A stretch of 64,000 nucleotides of DNA. Source: Limnomonas spitsbergensis (Eukaryota; Chlorophyta; Chlorophyceae; Chlamydomonadales). Positions 1 through 11,300 of the stretch are shown piece after piece (the stretch's first letter is position 1; each line of letters starts with the position of its first letter). The position numbers were made by a program, and so were the translations under genes. The DNA is taken from the NCBI GenBank assembly GCA_037349105.1, contig JAYJMM010000066.1, forward strand, positions 124,001 to 188,000, in the 5' to 3' direction. The notes below the pieces were generated by a model. The model saw nothing but the letters and a program-made list of their open reading frames with translations. It was not told the DNA's origin and did no database searches.

Positions 1-2171
1 TGCCGCTGAGAAGATTACCTCCGCACCCCCTCTCCTACAGGAGGATGGAGGCACACTCAGGAAAAGTGAAAAGCGCCTCAGTTGCTCCAGCCAAACGCCT
101 TGTGAGCACTGCAGGGGAGTCAGCAAGAGGCAGCCGCAGCTCCGGATTGGTCATGTGTGACGGCATGTACGTTTGCAAGAGGGCGGAGCTGCTTTTGAAT
201 GGCATCAGGCTGGGTCAGGAAGCAAGGGGAGACGCTGGGCAGGTGCCTAGGAGAGTCAAGTCTGTGTCAGTGAGATCCGGCCCCTGTGATCCGCCCCTGC
301 CAAGGACCAGGCCTCTCTACAGCGGAACGGCGGGGGCACCTCAGCCAGGGCTGCGCAGCAAGACAGCTCGGTCAAAAGGTGTAGCTGTGTGACAACGGCT
401 GAAGTGCATGAACCACAATCAGGTGCTCGATATAGAATATTGCCGGCGCCCTCACGACAGTGAAGTCTTCAATGGTGCTTCTAGCCTCTGTACTTGGATG
501 AATGAGCTAAAAATAAAAGTGTTCGCTCGTCTAATGTCCAGGTGCTGGGTGCCCTGCTGCTAACGAGGGCGAATGTGCATTCATTGGCAATGATCCTGTG
601 TGCCTAAGACTGTGTGCACGAGCCTGTTTTCTTTCTGTGCTTTAAACTTCCATTTGATCTGGGGATGCTTTGATCTAGACCGAAGCGTGGGCCGTTAATC
701 CCTCCCATTTGCGTGCTCAAGACCCGCTGCCGACCTGTTTCCCTGACTTCCAATCTCGTTTCCAATTTCCGCATTTTGTTAAGCTGCAATCCTTTTTCTT
801 GCTCTAAGACATGGAAGTTGGGGTCTGGCACCTACTTCACAAATGTGCCCCTTATAATACTTGTGCAAAGATAATCATGCCCCCCACATCATGCTTACTG
901 TAGACTTGTTTTGCCTCTGCCAACGAGGAATAAATATAGTTTTAGCTAAAGTGCGCCTCACTGGAGAACTTTTTTTGACGTCCCAAAAGTGTTTTTTCCC
1001 GCCGAAGTTGGGGTTTTCATGAGGTGCGATGGCGGAGGCAAAGAGCGTCTACGGTATATGAAGTTCTTGCAGAGGCAATGAGCGTCTACGGTATATTTCT
1101 CAGAATTTAGTCCCCCAGGTATCCTCTGCGCCTCTTGGAGGGCTCGCATTTCATTATCTATACACATGTAGACTGTGATTTTTACTGTGTGCCGACAAAT
1201 TGTGTGTCTGCCTATTTTAGTTTGCTTGCTGAAGCCCCTTCAAATCCGCAGTCACTTTGACTGGGACAAGAATATGGGCAGGATTCTCCCCTCGTCCTGC
1301 GTCATGAATCTGTTTCTCAGGACTTGTCAGCCTGCATTTGTGACTTCAAACCTCACCTGATGGTCACACTGTGTCAAGGAAATATGTTTGTTTTTCTCGG
1401 CCTTAGACGTCATGGTATGATATTCCTACATAAATGTGCCCCTGATAAAAAGAACATGTACCCCGGTTTTGGTGGTCATGGTTATCATGCTTGCAAACTC
1501 CCTAGCATTTTTACTTTCAGAGATCATTTGCCCCGAACCCCAACTAGGCAGTGCAGTCTTTGTATGGAGCTTGAGACAGTAATTTTCACCGAGTGACATA
1601 TTCATGGTGTTCGGTGACGTAGCACCCTCGTGCTTTGAGACGTGCAGGACCTAGAGTGTGGCAGACCTGCAGCAAGATGAACCTTGTCAGCGTCGATAAG
1701 TTGTGTGGCTGAAATGCATTTTGAAGGTGCGGGGGAGGAAATGTTCAGGCCTAACAGGATCATAGGCTAGGCAATTCTGAGAGCCTGTCCCTCTGAACTT
1801 CGTATTTTTCGAGAACGAAACAGTGTATTCTGATGCCTGACGTTAATGCTGTACTTCCTTATAATTTTAGTTTTCATATTCCTTCAGGTTGTGGAGGCAT
1901 GTCGTTTATACCTCACAATCTCACATAAGAGAGAGGACATGACTGTCCAGTGGGGCGAGTTTATAAACGGTACCAGATTTACATCCCAGTGAAACGTGGC
2001 ATCTTTTCTGTAGGGACCCTATGTATGAAAATGTTATGATTACTGCCCCCAGATGGATTTTATTACATGTCAATGACGCTACACCTCTGGTTTTTACCAG
2101 ATGTGAACACAGCTTGAACTTCGGCTAGAGATTATGTTGTCAAGTTCTTAGGTAATCAATAACTTTACACC
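1..2171. other. Gene-poor stretch, nothing recognised
   Basis: Only short open frames (the longest about 115 codons near 45-392) with no recognisable domain and no convincing splice-linked exon chain. Around 1036-1097 a short motif (gaggcaa then gcgtctacggtatat) occurs twice in tandem; diverged relatives are near 43470 and 43850. The stretch could hold the end of a gene lying to the left, but nothing supports that directly. Confidence 0.5.
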
Positions 2172-2800
2172 TCTGGGCCCGCTCAAAGCGTGGGCGCCCA
2201 ACTATTCAAAAGGGGGAAAAGAAGAAACTACAAGGAAGAGGGGGGGAAAGGAACAAAAGGAGAGGCCGGGAAGGCAAAGAAGACCAAGTCCGACACCTGA
2301 GTTCCACTAGAGAGCAGCCCTGAACAAAGCCTCTCAATAAAAAGGCCACAAAAGCAAGCGTATCCCACCCCTGCTTGGCCGCGAGGGCTACCCACTGACC
2401 ATAAGGGAGAAGTGAAGAAACTGAAAAGGGGGCAAACAACAACAACAAACAAGAATAGGACCAAAAGAGAAGGCCGGAAAGGCAAACGACACCGGCGCCT
2501 CAGAATTCCTAGAGACTAACCCTCAACAATGCCCACAGCACAGTCCACAAAAGCAAGTGCATCCCACCCCTGCTCAGCCGGTTACAGCTGGTGGAAGTTA
2601 GTGGCAGCGCCCGGAGGACCTGCCCACCCCCGCTCCCGTAACTGCTCCCTGACACTAGGGCACTGGAAGCACACATGCAGCGCATCCTATACCTGCTCGC
2701 TATCCCCCGTGCCCAACACCGCTGGCACAGATGGAAGCAGGTGTGCGGCTCGCATGCTGGTTAGCCTTGAGCCTTCTCCGGGCTGTGAGGCAAGGTGTGT
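2172..2800 (-). mobile_element. Degenerate LINE 3' fragment, left arm of inverted pair
   Basis: Read on the minus strand, 2800-2600 encodes a broken remnant of the C-terminal zinc-binding region of a non-LTR retrotransposon polyprotein (a Cys pair, then DALHVCFQCP), with a stop and a frameshift. It resembles the intact stretch GALHICLQCP in the LINE fragment at 41600-42340. Below 2600 lies its 3' untranslated part, ending near 2172 with a motif related to TTATTG. From about 2172 to 2615 it is a near-copy, in inverted orientation, of 3307-3750. The plus-strand open frame across this stretch is not a gene. Confidence 0.75.
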
Positions 2801-2889
2801 AGCCACCTGTGTCTGCAGAGATCCAGTCTGGGTGCTTTGCGAATGATGTTAAGACCTCATGCAAGCGCATCAGGTGGGGCATCGGACAC

Positions 2890-3750
2890 CTCACCAGCTA
2901 TAGGAAGGTATCACCTGCCTAAGCAGGTCTCCTTACTGCGCGTTGGGCAACCAGTCAGGATTCAGCCTGTTTACAAGAAGGGCGACCCCCTTGATCTCGG
3001 TAATTACCAGCCCATCGCCATCACTAGCGTGCTTTACCGGCTATATGCCAGCATGCTCACTGCCATCACTGATGAGTGGGCGCGATTGCACGGCCACGTC
3101 CCTCCCTGAGCAGTTTGGTTTTCAACAGCGCCGTAGCACGCTCCAGGCTGCTTTCCTCCTCAGGCGTGCAGTCCATGCTCAACGGGCAGCTGCAGGCCGT
3201 GGCAAGCTGCATGTGGCCTTTGTGGACTTCACAAAGGCCTATGACAGCGTGCCCCAGGAGCAACTGTGGCGGCATTTATGCGAGCATCTTCACATGCCTG
3301 CATGCCTGTCCGGGCGCTGCCACTAACTTCCACCAGCTGTAACCGGCTGAGCATCGGTGGGACGCACTTGCTTTTGTGGACTGTGCTGTGGGCATTATTG
3401 AGGGTTAGTCTCCAGGGATTCTGAGGCCCGTGTCGTTGGCCTTTCCGGCCTTCTCTTGTGGTCCTTTTTTTTTGCCCCCTTTTCAGTTTCTTCTCTTCTC
3501 CCTTCTGATCAGTGGGGCGCCCTCGCGGCCAAGCAGGGGTGGGATACGCTTGCTTTTCTGGACTTATCATTTCTTAGAGGCTTTGTTGAGGGCTAGTCTC
3601 TAGTGGAACTCAGGTGTTGGACTTGGTTTTCTTTACCTTCCCGGCCTCTCCTTTTCTTCCTTCCCCCCTCTCTTCCTTTCAGTTCCTTCTTTACTCCCTT
3701 CTGAACAGTTGGGCGCCCACGCGGCCGAGCTTTGAGCGGGCCCATAGGCG
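2890..3750 (+). mobile_element. Truncated, frameshifted LINE reverse transcriptase plus 3' end
   Basis: A [20 protein letters not shown] fragment is seen in two frames. About 2950-3108 gives KKGDPLDLGNYQPIAITSVL, a typical start of a LINE RT domain. About 3109-3300 gives EQFGFQQRRSTLQAAFLL and the motif-A block AFVDFTKAYDSV, with the first catalytic Asp. One frameshift near 3108 separates them. After motif A the protein breaks off and jumps at about 3307 to the element's 3' end (3307-3750), so the YxDD part is missing. The element is dead. Its plus-oriented 3' end faces away from the minus-oriented copy at 2172-2800. Confidence 0.82.
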
Positions 3751-6700
3751 TAACGTTATTGACTGCGCGTCAGGGACGTGTATATGTTTGTCTTGTCATC
3801 ATCAACAGCCTATGCTCTGTTCCGATGCACCAAACTTAACAGTCTCGGACAGCTTATGGCGGTTACAGCTTCTCTAGCCTCTGCAGTGGACGAACACCTC
3901 TCTTCACCGCGTCAGTTTTCATTTCCCCAGTCAGGCTACATAGTCACCAGTACTGTAAACGTGAACAGTCCATTATGTTGTCTTCAAGTCCACCCAACTG
4001 ATCAAGCAGAAAGGAATCACTTTCAAGGATCTGCTGTGGCCTGGGGTTGGAGCAGCAGTCCGGCTATCTTGCTTCATCGCCCCCATTTACTGGAAAGAGG
4101 CTGGGGAGCACCTCGTCCACTGAAAGCCTTATTTCTTTTCATCAGGGAATCGTAAGTCGATGATTGATAGACAGCGGTATCCCCGTGCATCTCCATGGTC
4201 TTGAGATGCTGCAACTTAACTTAAACTTTGCATGAAGCTTCCTCCTATGGCATGGCGTAAGGTCCGATGTCCAAAGAAGGATACACATGCTTCTTAAGTG
4301 CCCCCATTAGGAACGAACAAAGGGTCGGTTGGGATGAATGTCCGGTAGTTTTGAGTCCCCAAGAACCAGACGCTTCAATACATTCCTTGCATTTCTGACC
4401 GAGGGGGGGGAGCAGAAAAAAAATTATGGACCCCATCCCCTCTAATTCTCCAGTACTCATCCGTTTGACATGGGAGTTGCACCTAATGACTCTTGGGAGG
4501 ATATCTCGGCTTTAAGAAAAAAAGCAACTACTTTTTTACGGCCTAGGACCTCCTAGTTTGACATACGTTGACCGGGTACTTAACGTTGACCGTCGACCAT
4601 GCATAGGGGGGCGTTGAAAAGCCCTGGCCCCACCCTATGCAGTGAGATCTTCATATTATGCATTTTTCTCGGGGCTGAGATGTTATTCGCAAAATAAGCT
4701 TTTGTGAAATCTACGAAATCCTCATTGTTTGGCTCTCTGTACCTCAGTCACCGTTGGGCCAAAAAGCATTTTAAGACCAGATATGGAAAGCTCTCGTCAA
4801 GCTCCATACTTTTCGAGGATGGGGTGTTTTTAGTTGTTTTTGCCCCCCCTTCGTTTCTGACTAGGTGCAATTCAGTTTACAACGGTGCATACCCGCTGGG
4901 CCCTGTTGAACGCTCGGCCGCATGGGGCTGGCAGTGGATGAGCAACATCGATTCCAGCTACCATGCACAGCCAGGACCATGGTGCACCCATGCCACCCTC
5001 CTATGGCTGCAACAGCAGTACCTACTCAGTGATTCGTCTTGTGACAGGGCACCCTAACCTAACATTTTTCTTGGGCCAACCAGCTCTTGGTGCGACAGTC
5101 ACATGCAACGAAAGATCCCTGAGTTGTTTTGTTAATGACATTGCACTAACTAAACAACTGAGTTGCTCAGTTGCAGTGGGCTTGTGGTGGGCCTAAATAT
5201 CGTGAGGATGGTTCCTTCTCCTCCCGGTCTATTCCCTGCCTCTGCGACGGGTGAGGCTGTCTCTCAGGGCTAAGGGGTCCACCTCTAACACAGCAGGCAG
5301 TCCTGTATGAAATTATGAATGGGCCGATTGGGCTGAGTAAGGCAGCCGGTCCTCCTGGAGACCTTTGCACAAGTAAAATTTGGACCAAGCTCTATCATGT
5401 CCTCACACTATTTTGCAGCCCTGTTTACCAGGTAGATGCAGACCACATCCGAGACTACATCAACAAAATACCTGGCCTATATTGATAACAGACCCATGGA
5501 TTTGATGGTAGACACAAAGATATTATCTTGGCCCTGATCTTAGCCAGGATGCGACCGAGGTTTATTCGAACATCGTCGCCAAAGAGCAAAGAGTACTGTA
5601 GTCCACCTGTCAGTAGCAGCAGGGGGACACATTGTTCAGGGGCCAACCCATGCATGTTGACGAGGGGCCAACGCATGCATGGGGATGAAAGGAAAACCCA
5701 TGCATGAGGTTTGCCTGTGCGCCTATGATCACAACCAGGATTCCAGGAAGGCACATTATGTCATTTATAATGACACCGATATGGCCCAGGGGAATGGGGA
5801 ATCAACCTGGATCCTGAACCGCCCTGCTGCTGGCGCGACTCAGTTATGAATGCAAGACTAGTACCGAAGCTGTCCTCTACCAGTCCTTATGGATAATACG
5901 CAGCCTGAAATCCTTGAAGACATAAGTTGTAGCAGAAGACAGGTGTCACGACAGCTTATGAGGGGCATCGAACCCGTTGCCCTTGTCTGCTACCTCTTTA
6001 GGCACCAATAGCCCACCACTAACCCGTAGCCTCTAAATAACATACCTCGCCTGTCAGATGGTCCATGACCTGCCATTCTGCAATGAGGCACGCTTGCTCC
6101 CCAGAGGTAAGGAGGATGTTGAAATGGAGCATGCACATTTTGAGCAGGTGCTGCTTGGAGCACAGCCCTGTATTGTCGGGATCACCCGCCTGCAATCCAA
6201 AGTTTCAGGGCATCCACAGCGGGCTTGAGTAAGCACGCCTGAAGGACCCTGTATTAATGGAATCCTGTCAATCATGCTCACAGATACAGAAAATATGCAA
6301 TCCTTGGTTACCCAAAGGCACCTGTGTCCAGAGCTCACAAAATCACTTTCCTCCTATAATTCAGGGGAACGGTCGAATCATGTGTTTCGCAAGCCTGTTC
6401 AGCTGCCGCCGCGCGCCTAATTTTATCTGTCCTGAACCTGTCCTTATCCGACAGATGTTAGCCAAGCACCCAGGCACCCACGCACCTGTAGCAGAGGCAG
6501 CAGCTTTGGCCCAATATTCGGTGTCCGGAACTTAACGTCAAGTTCATGGCTCTGGCAGGAGTCATAGAACACACGTGAGGCGGCTGTACTTTTCCAGGAG
6601 CTGATTAAACTCATGCGCCTGCATGGCATGGGCAGGCACGAAAAGCAGGTAGGCAGTGAGGTACGGCCGAACATGCAGACGGATGCAGATGCTGGTATGA

Positions 6701-8345
6701 GGAGACGTGATATCAGAGGAACTGGCAAAATCAGGTATGAGGTGCATCAGTATAGTATATGCTGGTGGGGAAACAGACAGCCAGACGTAGGCAGTCATGG
6801 GATATATGGGTACGGGGCAGCGCGCAGGAAGAGGCAGATACAGGCCATGTAGGAAGTAGGCCCCAGGCTCGTGATGGAACAGTTTGATGAGCTGATAAGC
6901 AACTGCTACTTCCTGTTATATTTGTAACATCCAGCACATGCGCCAGCCTCGTCTCCGACGTTGCATGATCACTTCGTTTATGACCTACCCTGGGAGCCGG
7001 GTTGCGGTTGAGCCGGAAAGCATGGATCGGTCCATGGTTCCGTAAGGGACAAATTTGCCAAACGAGGTGTCCATGCTGAGCGAATGAGTGATTTAAGGCT
7101 TATTGCGGTCTTCCTCTATTCCTTAGATGCAGCCACCACTATATATGACTATGAGTACCGGAGGCTGCCTGAATTATCCTTTATGTCAGCGATGCAAATA
7201 TGTATTGAGTTCGATATTTATTTATCACTAGAACAGCAAGGCTACGTCGACCGAGAGGGAAATCATGTCAGAAAGACGTACGGCACCAGGGACCGTACCC
7301 GTCACACACAGGTGGGAGTGCGCAATGCGGTGGAACGATGCCGTCTCTGCCCCTCCATTTCACCATGAAATTGACATCATTTGATTTGTTGAGTCCCTAA
7401 GGTCCCTTTACTTGAGCATTTGCCTTCGGCAGAGCCCACCAGCCGAGATGGAGCTGCAGCCATCATTGTGGTAGTGGGCAGGGCACGAGAACAGGCAATG
7501 CACCAATGAAGCGGACATGAGCCCAATCCGATGCACCAGATCAGCAGAACACTGGTAATGTGCAAGTCGGGCATTTTTGTTGTTTTGTCCACTTTGCGGG
7601 GCTGATGCGCACCCTAGCTTGTGAAATGCGTCCCTGCATCTGTGCCATCATCCAGACATCCACCGTCAACATATGTACTAGGAGATGTGCTGCAAATATT
7701 TGCCTAAAACTCTGGTAGACCAGTATTCACATGCCTTACTGCGTGTTTTGTGTGATAACAGCTCCACCATACATTTCCGTCACTTGTGTGCATTGTTCTA
7801 CTCATCACACAGACACGCACCACCCATGTCCCTGCAGCTCGCGGGCCAGCATGTCTGAATGGTGCAAGGCATGCTAATATTACTTTCTCACGTGCGTGCA
7901 GCTCAGCGGAACAGAGTAATTATCAAGATATTCTTCGTTCTCGGTCAATTACATGAGGAAACTTCCTAGCAATGCTGACATGGATCAATAGCTGCTGACA
8001 GCAGACGTCACACACACAGCGCCCCCCCAACATCCCTGCCAAACTCAATGATACAAGAGTCCTGTAATAAGACACACAACACAAACTGTAGGTCACATAT
8101 CCCCCCCATGAATCAAAGAGCAATGCACCTCAACAAGATTGTACTGCGTGACGCATTGTGCGCGGATGAGCAGTAAGCACCAACAACATCAGGCTTATGG
8201 TCGCCTTGTGGACACAGTATTGGTCAAGGTATTTTTGTAACCTTCAAAGCATAGCTACAGCTCCTGATTGTGTTCTGTTGAAAAAGCGCTGCACCTGTTG
8301 CTGCCCCCCTCCACTCTGCCTCCCGTCCCACAGCCCCTCGTTGGA
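3751..8345. other. Long stretch without a recognised gene
   Basis: About 4.6 kb with only short, compositionally ordinary open frames, the longest 94-117 codons. I recognised no domain and could not build a phase-consistent exon chain. Short features only: repeated CATGCATG-type palindromes around 5645-5705, and GT-rich tracts near 7740-7820. The right part may contain the 3' UTR of the kinesin gene, which is transcribed leftward. Confidence 0.5.
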
Positions 8346-11300
8346 TCATGACTTCCACTGGCCGATGCTTGACCTGCGCCCACCGGCCGATGCAGGAGGG
8401 GGCGCCGTGAATGCTGGTGTAGACGCCGTCGTACTAGATGCAGAGCGCTGCAGGAGGGTGATCCTGCCAGCGGGTGCTGCTTGCGTGCCGATGCTCGGAA
8501 TCGCCGAGTAAGAGCTAGACGTGCGCATGGAGGCCGGCGGGGCAGGCAGGCCCGCAGGCGCCTGGGGCCTAGCGCCCCCATAGACACCTCCAGGTCTAGC
8601 CGACAGTGCCGGCGGCTTTGCAGGATGAGAAGTCTCCCTGCGGCAACACAGGCACAGCAGGGTGACCACCTACCAATGGCAACAACCAATTGAAAGAATT
8701 GTAATCCAGCTCCCATGGTACATCCACAACAGGGTCGGGCACTTAGGCCGTTAACGGTTGGCCTCATTAAGGTCGGCCACAATAATATTACGGTTCTTGA
8801 GTCACAATATTTCTGCTTAACTGCGCAAAAGACCGTCTTTTGTTACACATGAGTCCCTCACATGGTGTGAGAGCCCACCACTGACCCACAAGCACACACC
8901 CATGGAGAGTTTGCTCATCTTGAGCATGTCACAACTTCTGTTTGACATCCTGCATGACATGGGGCCATGGGGAGGTCCCATCTGGAGGAGAAAGCGCACC
9001 TTGCCGTTTGTGAGCCACTGTTATTTGCTCGAGCTGGAGGAACGGTCGGTGGACGTTCTACCCGCATAGGGATAGCGCGTGTAGACTGAGGGGTCAAGCA
9101 CCCACTGAGCTCCATTCGCCTCGCAGTATTCGGTGTCGCTACGGGGGTGATCGAGTGCAGCGCCAAAACCTTCACCTGCGCAGGCATTGTGACACACAGT
9201 TACATATTTGGGGCCCGCAGCGCATTGTGCAAGGCCTCTGGAGGACCTTCGACTGGCTACCAGTATGCTTAATGGCACAAAGCATGAGTGTACCGACACC
9301 CTTGAGGCAAGCATGCCCTGTGGCCCATCCTGTTGAGCTGCGATTCCACCATTCCGTGTTATTCCTGTGTACCTGCGCTGGCCGTGATCTGGTGGAAGGC
9401 GTGGTGGCTGTGTCAGGCATCCTCGAGATGCTTCGGATCGACTCCATGCTGACAGAGGGGTCGTACCCGCCACCTCGCTTGGATGAGTCCAGCTGGGCCT
9501 GACGCGGGGACAAGCAAGGGGGAGGATGATCAGCAGCCGGGTCAAGATTCTTGTCGAGCATACACCTGACGGGAACAGCCATGGCTAGTGCCCATGGACA
9601 ATCTTGCACGCACAATCTGCCAAGGCGTCATCAAAATCCTGATGCCAGCCCTAGCAACATCAATGCTCGCTTTATTGTTCCGGCTCGAACTTAAATTGGC
9701 ATCTCTCAATACTCCATGCCACTGCAACAAAATCCCAGGCTCAGTCTCCCTTAGCATCTATTCCCTCTACCCCGCAAGGACCCAAGACAGAGCCCTGGTG
9801 GGTTTAAACCAAGATGGCGGCCAAACATGCTAGCATGCTCATCTCCATCCCGGGGCCCTGGAAGCCTATTGCGCCCAATTCCCAGTAGAGAGGGCGCAGT
9901 CTTGCCCGCACCCTCACCCGGAGGCGGTCCACTTCGCGCTGCAGCAGCTCGCGCTGTTTGGCCTCCTCCTGCCACTTGCGATGCAGGCTTTGTAGCTGGT
10001 CCTCCTTGTCTTGCGAGTCCTTACGGGAGCGGATCACCTCCTCATTGGCAAACAGCTTGGAGTTGTCCACCTGCCGCTTGGCCTTCGGGGGGCATGCAGG
10101 CACCAGTGGTGGCACGTCAGTCAGGCATCAGTGGCGGCACGTCAGCCAGTCAAGCATCAGAGCTTGCCAGTGGACTAGCATGCAGCCACCAGTAGTGGCA
10201 CTTCAGTCAGGCATCAGTGGCGGCACGTTAGCCAGTCAGGCATCAGAGCTTGTCAGTGGACTAGCATGCAGGCACCAGTGGCGGCTCATCAGTCAGGCAT
10301 CAGAGTTTGGCAGTGGATTGGCATGCACTGTGCCAACGGGGAGCGATGCGGAAGATTATGCAGCAACAGCGTCTGGGCCTACTGGGCCTGACAATTTGAA
10401 GGGCATCAGGGACAAGCTCTCCTGACATGAACCTGAGGCCAGGCCCAGGGTAGGCCGCCTCACCTGGCCCAACGTGATGGTCGAGACCTTGGAGCCAAAC
10501 AGCAACGTGCTTTGCGTTTCCGACACGAAGCTGCTCTCTGGGCTGATATGCATGAACATCATGCATTTGGCCTGGCCTGACAGGCTGTCTGCCAGCAGCT
10601 GGGTCAGCTTGCTGTTGCGGAAGGGGATGTGGTTGTCTTTGCGAGCCAGGGCGGCCATGACATCGCCGAGGGACGAGAGGGATGAGTTGATTGCACAAGT
10701 TTCAACGAGGCGATCACCTGGGGGAGGCGTGCAGAAATGAAATGGAGGGCCAGGGCGATGCATAGGATTGCCTTCATGCTTCTGTCCCCTGAGCTTTGAG
10801 CCGGGTCAATGCAGGGTAGCAGGACAATATATCTTTCGCTGATGTCTTGGGACCATGGCACATAGCAGCGGATTTGTGGACAAAGTGGCTTCAAATGGGT
10901 CTGTCCACACAACCCAAGCAGCACTTGCCTGCAGCCTTGCTCTTGGCCACTCGCTCGCTGCCAGCAAGGTCCACCAGGTTGAGGCATGCATGAGTGGCGG
11001 CGCCAGAGATCACATTCACGCCGTCAACGATCACCGTCAACACCTGGAGGCAGCAATCGGGTAAAGGGTGGAGCCGATCAAGCGGGGCAGATGCCACAGG
11101 GCATGAACATAATTACTGCATCCCTCCATTTTGAAACGCTCTGTTTATTTGAGCGAAGAAGAGTATATGACGATTTGACACTCAGCTCCTGGCTTGCTTC
11201 ACACTCACAATTTCCCAATACAATCCACTGCCTGTCGATACCATACAGGTTGAGCAATAACAGGTCATCAGGCGTTGGCCCAAGCTGGCTTCAAACGACA

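Noticed and set aside
8255..8782. 175-codon minus frame rich in Arg/His/Leu
   Set aside because: Overlaps the Ser/Pro-rich kinesin tail in another frame; high GC keeps it open.
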